A stretch of DNA of 64,000 nucleotides from an uncultured Lachnospiraceae bacterium. GTDB taxonomy: Bacteria; Bacillota; Clostridia; Lachnospirales; Lachnospiraceae. Made by a program: the position numbers and the translations under genes. The stretch is taken from contig CAJUBE010000002.1 of NCBI GenBank assembly GCA_910584725.1, positions 62,001 through 126,000 on the forward strand, read 5' to 3'. The notes beneath the pieces are model-generated. The model was given only the letters and a program-made list of their open reading frames with translations, was not told the DNA's origin and did no database searches. Below, piece after piece: positions 1 through 9,149 of the stretch (the stretch's first letter is position 1; the number at the start of each line of letters is the position of its first letter).

Positions 1-968
1 AACAGATAGCCTGTCACACCGTCCTCCACATAGCAGGACGTGCCGTTCGTATCGCTGCAGATCACAGGCAGGGAATAGCTCATCGCCTCAAGCTGCGACA
101 CCGACGCCATCTCAAGCGTACTCGGGATCACATACAGGTCAGCCGCCAGATATTCTCCCTCCATCTCGCGCTTTGGCACATTTGTTTTCACCGTGACCAG
201 ATTCTCCATGCGGCGTTCCCTCACAAAAGCTTTTACCTGCTCGCAGTATGCCTTCTGAAAATGATTGGTGGCCTCTCCCACCAGCGTCACATGGATCTCA
301 TATTGATCCCGAAGCTGCTCTGCCGCCCGCAGAAGCTCCAGATGATGTTTTCTGATTTCATACTTGCCGATGCAGAGGATATGTATCCTGCCGCCGTCAA
401 AATAGATACGCTCTTTTGGCGCTCTCTGCGGATTGACTACAAAGGGCACAAAGTAATCGTTCTCCCTCACAACAGTACCCGGCCTTTTTTCGCCCATCAC
501 GGGCGTCATGCGAAGCGGCGGCGTCATGCGGTTCACCATACGGTGCAGAAAATCCGTCTTTGCCGGCTCCGACCAGAGCGGGTTCTGATTGTATAAAATG
601 CAGGGGTATCCCTTCCTCTTACAGATCAGGTATGCCGCCATGGAATACACCGAGCGTTCCCGCAAAATAACCAGATCCGGCGCGAAACCACAGATCAGCT
701 TCCGCAGTTTCCCAATGGGCGGAAAACCGTGCTGTATTTTAAAGACAATAGCCGTCGGATCTTTTCTGTGAATCACCTTCACATAGAGGAAATCAATGAG
801 CCTGTACAGCCACGAATACCCAAGCACAATGGGCGTCACACAGGAATAATCCTCAATGACAGCCGCATAGTGGCTGATAAAGCGCACCTCATGTCCACGC
901 TCTGTCAGTCCCTTCATAATATCCATCTGGTTGGTGTGGTAACGCGGCGCCACATACAAAAATTTCAT
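1..968 (-). CDS. GT4-family glycosyltransferase (3' end outside window)
   Basis: Predicted retaining glycosyltransferase that adds one sugar to the lipid-linked repeat unit on the cytoplasmic side. The 322 visible codons start at ATG 968, after a GGGGATT ribosome site, and run off the window edge in the DGVTGYL segment typical of the GT4 C-terminal lobe. The visible N-terminal part begins MKFLYVAPRYHTNQMDIMKG, as in GT-B folds, and an E-x7-E-like stretch (STLEMASVSQLEAMS) marks the nucleotide-sugar site. It is the last gene seen in the minus-strand cluster, downstream of the radical SAM gene. Donor and acceptor cannot be read from the sequence. Confidence 0.85.
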   Translation of the reverse strand, partial: MKFLYVAPRYHTNQMDIMKGLTERGHEVRFISHYAAVIEDYSCVTPIVLGYSWLYRLIDFLYVKVIHRKDPTAIVFKIQHGFPPIGKLRKLICGFAPDLVILRERSVYSMAAYLICKRKGYPCILYNQNPLWSEPAKTDFLHRMVNRMTPPLRMTPVMGEKRPGTVVRENDYFVPFVVNPQRAPKERIYFDGGRIHILCIGKYEIRKHHLELLRAAEQLRDQYEIHVTLVGEATNHFQKAYCEQVKAFVRERRMENLVTVKTNVPKREMEGEYLAADLYVIPSTLEMASVSQLEAMSYSLPVICSDTNGTSCYVEDGVTGYL

Positions 969-1005
969 GATAATCCCCATTCCGGAGCATTTATGCGACG
1001 GGACA

Positions 1006-1069
1006 ACGCAAATTTCAAATTTGTGTCTGCCCTCAAACAAATTTGTGATACTCCTGCACAAATTTGCGT
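1006..1069. repeat. Nested palindrome after the radical SAM gene
   Basis: Outer arms ACGCAAATTT (1006-1015) and AAATTTGCGT (1060-1069) are perfect complements. They enclose further copies of the self-complementary CAAATTTG motif. The element begins 5 nt past the radical SAM stop codon on the minus strand. There is no T-run, so it does not look like a simple intrinsic terminator. It resembles the placement of the other palindromes in this cluster. Confidence 0.7.
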
Positions 1070-1074
1070 GCCGT

Positions 1075-2082
1075 TTACTTCTGCTCGATATACTTGTTTT
1101 CTTTTAGGCTGTATTTACCGCCTTTCAAAAACTTATGCTTAATCACCCACCATCCGGGCACCCAGATATACTTGTGCATAGCCGGGGAGGCGGAACCGAT
1201 CATCCAGCAGTTCCTGTCGCACTTCCTCGTGCACTCTCTTACCTTTTGGGCCTGTTCGGAGTTCCAAAGCTCCTCCCAGGTCTGCTCTCTGAGATTGCCC
1301 ATGACCGCCTTCTTCTCCATCCCGTTACAGGGGATCACATCGCAGAAGGGATCGATAAAAAAGGCATTTTTCGACATGTCGCAGGGCAGAAGCCGCTTAT
1401 TGCCGTAAATATAATTGATCAGGCCGTGGTTAAAATAGGCGCGAAACCACTTTTTAGGCGATCTGCTCTTCAACAGTTCGTTGATCAGCTTCTCAAAATT
1501 CTGCGCCACCTTGTATTTGTCGTCGATTTTATTGTCCGTCTTGCGGAAATAAAAAGAATTGTGGAGCGTCGCCGTGGCGAACTCCATCCCCATGTCGTTG
1601 GCAATGTTGTAGAGCGGCACCAGATCCTCGCAGTTCATATCCTGCACCGTCATGCCGAAGCCCACGTCGGGATGCCCCATCTCCACCAGCGTCTTGAGTG
1701 TCTTATAGCCCCTGTTAAATCCGTCAGGAATCCCGCGTATCTTATCGTTCGTCTCCTGCAGTCCCTCGATGCTGATGCGGATGCCCACCTTCGGGAACTC
1801 CCGGCACAGCGCGATGATACGGTCCGTAAAGTAACCGTTTGTCGATATGACAATCCTGTCACTTCTTTTATAAAGCTCCCGCACGATATCCGGGATATCC
1901 TGTCTGATAAAAGGCTCCCCTCCCGTGATATTCGTAAACGCCATCTCCGGCAGCTTCTTAATATCCTCCAGCGTGATCTCCTCGTCGGGTTTCGTCGGAT
2001 CCTTAAAGCAGTCGCACATATTGCATCGCGCGTTGCATCTGTATGTTACTATGACCGTACCGTACAAAGTTCTTCTTGCCAT
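1075..2082 (-). CDS. Radical SAM/SPASM-type protein
   Basis: Radical S-adenosylmethionine enzyme of 335 aa. The CxxxCxxC cluster motif is at C16, C20 and C23, GGEP is at residues 54-57, and the C-terminus has six further cysteines (C234, C247, C252, C284, C288, C292) as in SPASM domains that bind auxiliary Fe-S clusters. A shorter ATG is not needed: AAGGGAG lies upstream of 2082. Related proteins in polysaccharide clusters are usually unassigned; some SPASM enzymes modify peptides or sugars. Here it lies between two GT4 genes, so a sugar or lipid-linked intermediate is a plausible substrate, but that is inference. Confidence 0.85.
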   Translation of the reverse strand: MARRTLYGTVIVTYRCNARCNMCDCFKDPTKPDEEITLEDIKKLPEMAFTNITGGEPFIRQDIPDIVRELYKRSDRIVISTNGYFTDRIIALCREFPKVGIRISIEGLQETNDKIRGIPDGFNRGYKTLKTLVEMGHPDVGFGMTVQDMNCEDLVPLYNIANDMGMEFATATLHNSFYFRKTDNKIDDKYKVAQNFEKLINELLKSRSPKKWFRAYFNHGLINYIYGNKRLLPCDMSKNAFFIDPFCDVIPCNGMEKKAVMGNLREQTWEELWNSEQAQKVRECTRKCDRNCWMIGSASPAMHKYIWVPGWWVIKHKFLKGGKYSLKENKYIEQK

Positions 2083-2166
2083 AATTCATTTACTCCCTTG
2101 TATATCTTCTCTGCCTTACAAATACACACTTATACACTCAAAATTTATCTACAAGAATTGCTTGTC

Positions 2167-2237
2167 GGGCTGGAGGCATAAATGCCCTGCGCTGCCTTTG
2201 CCGCAGCCGCAGCGCAGGGCATTTATGCCTCCAGCCC
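2167..2237. repeat. Perfect 29-bp inverted repeat
   Basis: Two 29-nt arms (2167-2195 and 2209-2237) are exact reverse complements around a 13-nt loop. The left arm starts GGGCTGGAGGCATAAATG. The element begins 10 nt after the stop codon of the GT4 gene that ends at 2248, and 84 nt before the radical SAM start. No T-run follows on either strand. As RNA it would form a very stable hairpin; as DNA it could form a cruciform. Confidence 0.9.
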
Positions 2238-2247
2238 CTCAACCCCA

Positions 2248-3531
2248 TCACTGATATACATCCTTCACCATTTTATCACAATATTCCCCAATTGTATCAA
2301 ATTTTATCTCTTTACAGTTTTCCCGATACGCCCGGCACAATTCGGGCTGTTCCCACATTTCCCTGATATGCGAGATCAACTCCTGTATATCCCCGCCCCG
2401 GAAAATGTCTCCCGTCCTTCCCGCCTGCACCAGCTCCGGCGCGCCGCCGAGATCGGAAACCAGCACCGGCGTCCCGTACATCAACGACTCCATCACGGAA
2501 AACGGACCGTTCTCGTACCACTCGGAGGGATAGACGGAAAACCGCGCGCCCGCAATCAGTTTGTGCAGGGCCTCCCCCGTGACAAAACCTTTGTTTTCCA
2601 CATTTTTTACCTTTGACACCTGCGCTTCCAGCGGGCCCGATCCGGCAAACACAAAGGGAATTTCCGGCAGGGCCTCGCAGGCTTTCAGAAGAGTGGCGAT
2701 CCCCTTCTCCTCGGAAAACCGCCCGAAGTAGAGCACGTAATCCCCTGACGGTGTGTCTTCCGACTTGCCGCCCGTTTGTTCCGCAGCTCCAACCGCATCG
2801 GCAGACCATTTCCTGTCCTCATCCATGCCGCCCGCCTTCTCCTCCCCCGCGGGCCGCTCCACGAAATTGCGCATCATCACGGTTTTCTCCTCCAGGAGAG
2901 GATTGGAGTCGAGCTGCCTTTTCATAAATTCACTGGGACAGATAATCACATCCACCAGCCCGTAGGTTCTGCGCCACATATAGAGCTTTGCCTCAATCGT
3001 TCCGAGCAGACTTTTTGCGCGGGAATTATGAATACAGCGGTTTTTTGTGCACGCACCGAAATACCCGCCCCTGCAGGCGAAGCAGATTTTTCCCGTGGAC
3101 GGAATACGCATCATATGATTGGGGCACACCCACTGATAGTCGTGGGCCGTATAAACCAGCTTGATCTTCCGCCCGGTTTTTCTCTCATGCGCGCGCACCG
3201 CATAGATCACGGAGGGCGTAAGCTGAAAGTTAATGTTATTCAGATGCACCACGTCGGGATTCATGTCGCGCAACACCCGGCCCATCCTGCGCTTCGCCTC
3301 AAAGGAGTAGATGATTTTAAAGGGGTAGAGAAGCTTTTGCAGCTTTCCCGTATGGAAATCCATATCGGACGTATAAGAATCAATCCGGTTTCCCACAATG
3401 CGCCCCTCGTGTTCCATGCCGAAATACTGTACCTCGTGCCCTCTCCTCTGTAATTCTTCCCCCAGCTTGAAAATATAAGTCTCCGACCCGCCGTTGGGAT
3501 ATAAAAATTTGTTGACCATTAAAATTCTCAT
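2248..3531 (-). CDS. GT4-family glycosyltransferase
   Basis: Cytoplasmic glycosyltransferase of 427 aa in the GT-B fold. I chose ATG 3531 (MRILMVNKFLYPNGGSE) because GGGAG lies 6 nt upstream; the reading frame stays open further but overlaps the CotH gene. A cysteine-rich patch (WVCPNHMM, CFACRGG, CTKNRC) is shared with a GT4 subgroup and may bind metal. The C-terminal lobe has GSGPLE and the E-x7-E site ENGPFSVMESLMYGTP. About 40 residues rich in Gly, Glu and Asp are inserted before the YVLYFGRFSEEKG strand, an unusual loop expansion. It follows the CotH gene by 28 nt, so the two are likely co-transcribed. Confidence 0.88.
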   Translation of the reverse strand: MRILMVNKFLYPNGGSETYIFKLGEELQRRGHEVQYFGMEHEGRIVGNRIDSYTSDMDFHTGKLQKLLYPFKIIYSFEAKRRMGRVLRDMNPDVVHLNNINFQLTPSVIYAVRAHERKTGRKIKLVYTAHDYQWVCPNHMMRIPSTGKICFACRGGYFGACTKNRCIHNSRAKSLLGTIEAKLYMWRRTYGLVDVIICPSEFMKRQLDSNPLLEEKTVMMRNFVERPAGEEKAGGMDEDRKWSADAVGAAEQTGGKSEDTPSGDYVLYFGRFSEEKGIATLLKACEALPEIPFVFAGSGPLEAQVSKVKNVENKGFVTGEALHKLIAGARFSVYPSEWYENGPFSVMESLMYGTPVLVSDLGGAPELVQAGRTGDIFRGGDIQELISHIREMWEQPELCRAYRENCKEIKFDTIGEYCDKMVKDVYQ

Positions 3532-3559
3532 AATATCTCCCTGACCGCTTTTCGCACAC

Positions 3560-5461
3560 CTATTCCCACCTCGAATTGTACAGTTCCATATCCTCATAGA
3601 CGGGAATATAGCCGCTGTAAGGCTCTCTGTTTCGTCTGTACGTCCATCCCTGATACACGCCCCCATCATAGTCCGGCGTGTAGGAAAGCATCTCTCCGTC
3701 CGGTACTTCCACCGTCTCCACCACACCCTCGTAAACAGAAAAGGTCACCTGATGCACTTCCCCGCTGGCGGGCGCGGCAAAGGCTTCGTGGGGCACATTC
3801 CACCTCGCACACAGACAGTTTAAACGATTTGCGAGAAAGAATTTCGTATAATTGACACTCGCGTCATAATTCGCGTACCGCAGCAGCGCATCCCCGGAAA
3901 CCCGCACACTTTCCCAACGGGCATCATCCATCGCCACCGAGGCTCCAATCTGCTGCGCATACCGGTCAATGCCGGTGCGCAGCAATTTCTCAAAAAAGGG
4001 CAGAACGTCCGCATACTCCTCCACAATACACTGATACAGCTCCGGCGTCTCATAGAGCTTCTGGTACCAGTTGATGGCAATCTGCAGCCGCTCATTATTG
4101 TTCACAATGGTTTCCCCGTAATTCACATAATAGCTGTCTTTGCCGTCCTCACCGAACGCTCTGTCATAATCCCATGCCGGGCCGGAATAGAGCTTTTCGT
4201 CACCCTTATCCTTATAAAAATACATGCTGGTGGAGCCTGTATCCTTCTCCAGCGCGATCTCATCCACCAAAAACCGCTTCGCAAAGCTTGTCAGGTCCAG
4301 CTTTTCCCATACTGCAGGATCGCCGCTCTGCACCAGACTGTCAATCACGTCCACATAGTTCTGTATATAAGCCACCTGCTCCTTTGACGCGTGGCGGGGC
4401 GCATTGATGGTAAAAAGATCACCCCGCGCTGTCTGAAAGCCATTCTCCTCCGCCTCCCAATGCTTCGGATGGTCTTTCTCAATCAGATAACCGCCGTCCG
4501 TCTCGGATCCATTCTCCAAAAGGAAGCCCTTGCTTCCCTCCTCCTCATAGCGACTTGCCGTCCCCGCCTCTATGGAAGCATTTTTTTGTTTATTACTCCT
4601 TTCGATATCGTATATATCGACACGGCCTTCCCCCACCGTCACAGACTCTGTCAACAGATAAATGCCTCTGTACTCCCCATTCAGATACAAATCCACCCAA
4701 GTTCCCTGCGTGCTGTAGGAGAGCCCCAGCTCCCGCGCCAGATCCATGGCTATCTTATCCCCCAGTCTGCTGCCCTCATTCCAGAGTGCCAGAAGCCGAA
4801 AACGGTCGCTCTTGCGCAGGCCGCAGAGGGGCTGATCCTCCTTCAGCTTCAGGGCATACGGCTTTTTCTCATATTCCCAGGTAGAATTTCCCCTGCCGGA
4901 TATCCGAGGCAGTTCATCTTGATATTCCGTGTCGCCGTCCGCCTGCAGCACACAGATTCGTCCCGTCTCCTCGTGTTCCTTATCCTCATGCAGATAATCC
5001 AGACTGCCGCTCGCGGTGTCTATAAACATAGCCGGAATATTCGCTGATTTCATAAAAGCTATTTCATAAGTATGCGAATCATAGGAAGCATCCGTGATCT
5101 GAAACCCGTATGTGCGGTTCTCCTCCCAGGTAAAAGTTTCTCCCTCCTGATAGAGCCTCCCGTCTATCCTCACGCTGCTTTCGCCCGTATCACCCAGACG
5201 GATTTTATGATGGCCAACGCAGGATGGCAGGAAAAAATATCCCTTCGTCTCCTCCCCGTCTTCCTCCTGCTGCCCGTTCTGCCACAGAGACACCCTGTTT
5301 TCACTCTGTGCCGTGCGGACACTGACACAGAGAGCTTTTCCCTCTTCACCTTCACCGTCCACTTCCAGTATCACGTTGTTCCGCCCGGTGGCATACAAAA
5401 AACCCATCGCCGCCACAACTGCTACGGCCAGCATAATGCCCATACATGTTCGCTTGCGCAT
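3560..5461 (-). CDS. CotH-family secreted kinase-like protein
   Basis: Protein of 633 aa with one N-terminal membrane helix (residues about 8-25), so most of it should lie outside the membrane. The CotH kinase domain runs from roughly residue 140 to 500: RISGRGNSTWEYEKKPYALK, WVDLYLNGEYRGIYLLTE, GGYLIEKD and the metal-binding WDYDRAFG. CotH proteins are atypical kinases, first known from spore coats, where CotH phosphorylates coat proteins. The last 60 residues (TFSVYEGVVETVEVPDGE onward) resemble a cell-wall-associated repeat domain. Its place among glycosyltransferases suggests it phosphorylates a surface protein or glycan, which is inference. Confidence 0.85.
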   Translation of the reverse strand: MRKRTCMGIMLAVAVVAAMGFLYATGRNNVILEVDGEGEEGKALCVSVRTAQSENRVSLWQNGQQEEDGEETKGYFFLPSCVGHHKIRLGDTGESSVRIDGRLYQEGETFTWEENRTYGFQITDASYDSHTYEIAFMKSANIPAMFIDTASGSLDYLHEDKEHEETGRICVLQADGDTEYQDELPRISGRGNSTWEYEKKPYALKLKEDQPLCGLRKSDRFRLLALWNEGSRLGDKIAMDLARELGLSYSTQGTWVDLYLNGEYRGIYLLTESVTVGEGRVDIYDIERSNKQKNASIEAGTASRYEEEGSKGFLLENGSETDGGYLIEKDHPKHWEAEENGFQTARGDLFTINAPRHASKEQVAYIQNYVDVIDSLVQSGDPAVWEKLDLTSFAKRFLVDEIALEKDTGSTSMYFYKDKGDEKLYSGPAWDYDRAFGEDGKDSYYVNYGETIVNNNERLQIAINWYQKLYETPELYQCIVEEYADVLPFFEKLLRTGIDRYAQQIGASVAMDDARWESVRVSGDALLRYANYDASVNYTKFFLANRLNCLCARWNVPHEAFAAPASGEVHQVTFSVYEGVVETVEVPDGEMLSYTPDYDGGVYQGWTYRRNREPYSGYIPVYEDMELYNSRWE

Positions 5462-5523
5462 CCGCCGTTTCCCTTCCTTCTCTCTCTTCTCTTCCTTCCG
5501 CAGTCAGCATCTCTCCATCCGCT

Positions 5524-7473
5524 TTACTGCGTCTGCGTCCGCTGTTCTTTCTCCTGCAGACACTTCCAGCCCGCCGCCTTCTTATACACGGCAAGCGTCC
5601 GCCTCGTCACATCGTCCCAGTCATACTTTCCGCAAATATAGTCCACGCTCTCCTCGCCCATGCGGCGCACCTCATCGGGATGTTCCAGCATCCAGACAAG
5701 CTGTCTGCTCAAATCTTTCACATCCCCTTTCTTGAAGGTCAGCGCCTTATCTTCCACCACCTCCGTGTTCTCGCGGATGTCGCTGACCAGACAGCAGTCT
5801 CCGTAACTCATTGCCTCAAGAAGCGTGAGCGCCATTCCCTCCACGTCGCTTGGCAGCACAAAAGCGTAAGCGTTGGCATAAAGCTCTTCCAAAACCTGCC
5901 CCTGCACAAAATCCGTCATGATGATTCTCTCATCTTTCGCCGCCATACGGTGAATCCGCTCCATATAGTCAAAAGCCTGTGAGCTGCCCCCGGCGATCAC
6001 CAGCTTTTTCTCGGTCTTAATCCGGGAGAATGCCTCAATCAGATAATGCAGACCTTTCTCCGGCACAATCCGCGCAAGGAAAAGAAAATAGCCGTCCTTT
6101 TCCAGACCGTATTTTTCACCGATCACTGTCTGTCCCTGCGGCTCGGGTCTGCTTATTCCGTTGGGAATATAGATAACCTCTCTATGGTAAGTGTCTGCAA
6201 AATACTGCTTTACGTTGTCCGATAGCACAATGATCTCATCCGCATATTTCGCGGCCATCCTCTCCCCAAATTTGATCACAAAGGAAGCAAAATTCCCCCA
6301 CTTCGCCCTCTGCCAGTCAAGGCCGTGAATGGTCACCACAACTTTCCTTTTCAGAAAGTGAGGCAGCCAGAGCATGGCGCAGGGTCCTTCCGCGTGATAG
6401 TGGATCACGTCGTAGCGATGAAACAGCGCCATGATCGTCGCAAAAAAGGTGTAGACAATCGCATTCAGGCTGCTTCTGCGGAAAGTAGGCACAATGTAAA
6501 CCCGGATGCCCTTATAAAACTTCCGCCCCTTCCAGCCGTACTCGTCGTCATATTTTTTCCCGGAAACATGGTGTCCGAAGCGGTTGTAGGCGTCCACACG
6601 ATGCCCCATCGCCGCCATGCGCACGGAGAGCTCGTCCACCACCACTTCCACGCCGCCCTCTCTGGAGGGAATCCGTTTATGGCCGATCATGGCGATGTGC
6701 ATTCCCCTCTTCGCCGCCTGCCTGATTTTCCTCCCCTCCCGATACGCATGATACACGAAGGAAAAGTTCGTACTCAAATATCGGGGCAGCATCCGTTTGG
6801 GGTCACGCAGAATGCGAAACACCCACTCTAAACAGAGCTTCTGCATCCACATGGGCGCCCGCTTCACTGTGCCCGCCGTAAAGTCAAAGGCCGCGCCCAC
6901 ACCAAGCATCAGCGCCTTTATTCTGTGACGGTGCTCATACATCCACCACTCCTGCTTGGGCGCGCCCAGCGCCACCCACACAAAGTCGGCGCCGCTGTCG
7001 TTAATCTGTCTGACAATCTCCTCATCCTCTTCCTGCGTCAGCTCACGGAACGGCGGAGAGTACATGCCTGCAATTTGCAGCTTCGGATAGCGTCTCACAA
7101 GCGCCGTCCGCAGCGCCTCCAGCGTCGCATTTGTACTGCCGTAAAAATAATGGCGGTATCCCGTCTTCTGCGACAAGTCGAGAATGGCCGGCATCAGATC
7201 CGGACCCGGCACCCGCCTTGCCTCCGAAAATCCCCTTTTTCTGCTGACAATGGACAGGGGCTGCCCGTCCGGAAGGGCCATCGCCCCGCTGTTCTGCACA
7301 TTGCGATATGCCTTGTCACGAAAGGCCATCACGGTAGTGTGCACGTTGGAGACACAGATGTAATCTCCCTTTAATTTCTCCAAATTTTCCGTAATATAGG
7401 AGATGGTATCGCCCATATTCGTGACGTTAATATTCGTTCCCAAAATGCTGCAGTAAGTTAATTTGTCTTTCAT
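5524..7473 (-). CDS. GT26-GT4 fusion glycosyltransferase
   Basis: Two transferases in one 649-aa chain. Residues 1 to about 245 are a WecG/TagA/CpsF (GT26) domain with ALPDGQPL and GAPKQEW, the family that adds ManNAc or a related sugar to a prenyl-linked primer. From about residue 258 to the end is a complete GT4 domain starting HIAMIGHKRIPSREGG, with an E-x7-E-like site in DVEGMALTLLEAMSYG. The start at 7473 has GGAG 6 nt upstream; ATG 7485 is the alternative. The fusion would let two consecutive sugars be added by one protein. The CotH gene starts 62 nt downstream and the polymerase gene ends 42 nt upstream. Confidence 0.9.
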   Translation of the reverse strand: MKDKLTYCSILGTNINVTNMGDTISYITENLEKLKGDYICVSNVHTTVMAFRDKAYRNVQNSGAMALPDGQPLSIVSRKRGFSEARRVPGPDLMPAILDLSQKTGYRHYFYGSTNATLEALRTALVRRYPKLQIAGMYSPPFRELTQEEDEEIVRQINDSGADFVWVALGAPKQEWWMYEHRHRIKALMLGVGAAFDFTAGTVKRAPMWMQKLCLEWVFRILRDPKRMLPRYLSTNFSFVYHAYREGRKIRQAAKRGMHIAMIGHKRIPSREGGVEVVVDELSVRMAAMGHRVDAYNRFGHHVSGKKYDDEYGWKGRKFYKGIRVYIVPTFRRSSLNAIVYTFFATIMALFHRYDVIHYHAEGPCAMLWLPHFLKRKVVVTIHGLDWQRAKWGNFASFVIKFGERMAAKYADEIIVLSDNVKQYFADTYHREVIYIPNGISRPEPQGQTVIGEKYGLEKDGYFLFLARIVPEKGLHYLIEAFSRIKTEKKLVIAGGSSQAFDYMERIHRMAAKDERIIMTDFVQGQVLEELYANAYAFVLPSDVEGMALTLLEAMSYGDCCLVSDIRENTEVVEDKALTFKKGDVKDLSRQLVWMLEHPDEVRRMGEESVDYICGKYDWDDVTRRTLAVYKKAAGWKCLQEKEQRTQTQ

Positions 7474-7515
7474 AAAGCTCTCCATCCTGATGTATGCAAA
7501 CGTCCGCTTCCGCAG

Positions 7516-9129
7516 TTATTTATCGTATCCGGAAATCTTCGTGACCGCCGCAGCCGATTTCTTCCGCCGGCCTCCCACACTCCACAAAACCGCGGCCGCT
7601 GCCCCGAGTATCCCGCCAATCCATGCGCTTCCCACATAGTAGCGCGCCGTCTCCAGCTTCACGGCCTTCCCCGACACGATCTGCATGGGCGTCTGCGCAT
7701 CCACATAGTTCATAACCCGAAAGTCCTCATAAGAGGGATCGTCCTCGCTCTCCAGCCGGACGCTCGTCTCCTCCTGTCCGTCCGTGTAAAACCGCGGCAC
7801 CACATAGCCTGCCGGCTCCTGATAAAGCAGGGCGCATAAAAATCCACCCAATAACGCGCCCGCTGCCGCCGCACACAAAACCCGACCTCTGTGCGCCCGC
7901 CACAGCGCCCGCACGCGAAGAAACACCGCATCCGGCAGACCCGCCAACGGAATCACAATCTCCCGCCACCGCACCGAAAATGCGGAGAGCAGACAATATT
8001 CCCCGGCATCCTCCCGCTGTAAAAACAATAGATTCCCTAAAAAGAGCAGGGTAACATTTTTGAAGGAAGTATTAAACAGCAGCTGCTCCGTCCAGCCTGC
8101 CGCCAGAAAGCAGACCACAATCACCAGCTCCCTTGTCCGCTGCTTATGGGTGTCGTAAAACAGCAGGGCAAAATATGCGGCCATGATCATCACGGTAAAG
8201 ACCAGACCATAATTGATATAACACCATACATAGGAATTGTCCAGCGTCATAGAGGACTTGACAATCTTGGAGACATCCGCGCCGAACAGGCTGCGGTACT
8301 CCGATTTCAAGAACTGTTCCGCCAGCCAAATTCTTGTATTTAACATGAAATTCAGCTTCTGCACCATGCCGCTGATCCGATGATAGTTGATGTAAAACGG
8401 CAGTACAAACGTCAAAACCAGGCAGACGGGCAGCACCAAATTTGCCAGTAGCTTCTCTACAAAACAAAAACGGGGACGCAGTTTTACGTAAAGTCCCCCT
8501 GTCAGAAGCACCGCCACAATGCCAACCCCCGTATAACTGATGGAATAGAAAAATACCAGAAAATTTCCGATCATCAAGAGGAAATACGCTTTGAAACCGA
8601 ACCGCTCCTCCATCGTGAGGATTACCAGCGCGCAAAGCATCAGGTACGTAATATGCAAAATATTCGGATGGGTAAAACCAAGACTCCAACGGAAAATATG
8701 ACCCAATCCCATCTTGGCGTGCACCCGGTAAACCGTATGCTCCAAAAAGAAGAAAGAAACCGTAGACAGCGCGACCGCACACACCGTCCATACCCAGAGC
8801 GCGATATGAAGCACCTTTTTCACCGAAATATTCTTCATGCCGAGTATCGTGAAGGCTACAAAAAAAATGGCAATCTGCCTCGACTCATAATAAATAACCA
8901 CCACAAGAGAAAGAAACAAAACCTGCAAAACCGCCTGCCTTTTTGTGTACGGCGTCAGAAGAATTTTCAGAAAGCCTAAGACAAGCGCAGGCACGACGAG
9001 CAGATAAAAGAGCTTCTGCCCCTCGTAAAACCCCAGCCCCTTGGCCAGAGACAACAGGAGAAAGAAGCCGTAGTAGCACGCCTCCTGCAGCGTAATCTTC
9101 TTTTCATATTGCTTTAGGGGCTCTTTCAT
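7516..9129 (-). CDS. Wzy-like O-antigen/capsule polymerase with extra C-terminal segment
   Basis: Multi-pass membrane protein of 537 aa, about ten helices in the first 400 residues with the large outer loop expected of O-antigen polymerase/ligase proteins. Start ATG 9129 (MKEPLKQYEKK) has GGAGG upstream. After residue about 414 comes an extra module: helix (about 417-437), about 65 mostly polar residues outside, then a second helix (about 502-522) and a basic tail. Helix-loop-helix with an outer domain is the layout of Wzz chain-length regulators, though this loop is far shorter than usual. The polymerase would join repeat units on the outer face. Substrate unknown. Confidence 0.75.
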   Translation of the reverse strand: MKEPLKQYEKKITLQEACYYGFFLLLSLAKGLGFYEGQKLFYLLVVPALVLGFLKILLTPYTKRQAVLQVLFLSLVVVIYYESRQIAIFFVAFTILGMKNISVKKVLHIALWVWTVCAVALSTVSFFFLEHTVYRVHAKMGLGHIFRWSLGFTHPNILHITYLMLCALVILTMEERFGFKAYFLLMIGNFLVFFYSISYTGVGIVAVLLTGGLYVKLRPRFCFVEKLLANLVLPVCLVLTFVLPFYINYHRISGMVQKLNFMLNTRIWLAEQFLKSEYRSLFGADVSKIVKSSMTLDNSYVWCYINYGLVFTVMIMAAYFALLFYDTHKQRTRELVIVVCFLAAGWTEQLLFNTSFKNVTLLFLGNLLFLQREDAGEYCLLSAFSVRWREIVIPLAGLPDAVFLRVRALWRAHRGRVLCAAAAGALLGGFLCALLYQEPAGYVVPRFYTDGQEETSVRLESEDDPSYEDFRVMNYVDAQTPMQIVSGKAVKLETARYYVGSAWIGGILGAAAAVLWSVGGRRKKSAAAVTKISGYDK

Positions 9130-9149
9130 CCCACTCCTCCATTCCGAAA

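Noticed and set aside
1135..2181. Long plus-strand open frame (348 codons)
   Set aside because: Lies opposite the radical SAM gene, has no ribosome site and no recognisable protein features; an antisense shadow. The same applies to 10399-11418, 15898-16977, 26602-27609 and other plus-strand frames across the cluster.
2083..2237. 29-bp inverted repeat as an intrinsic terminator
   Set aside because: No T-run follows the hairpin on either strand, so it is listed as a palindrome only.
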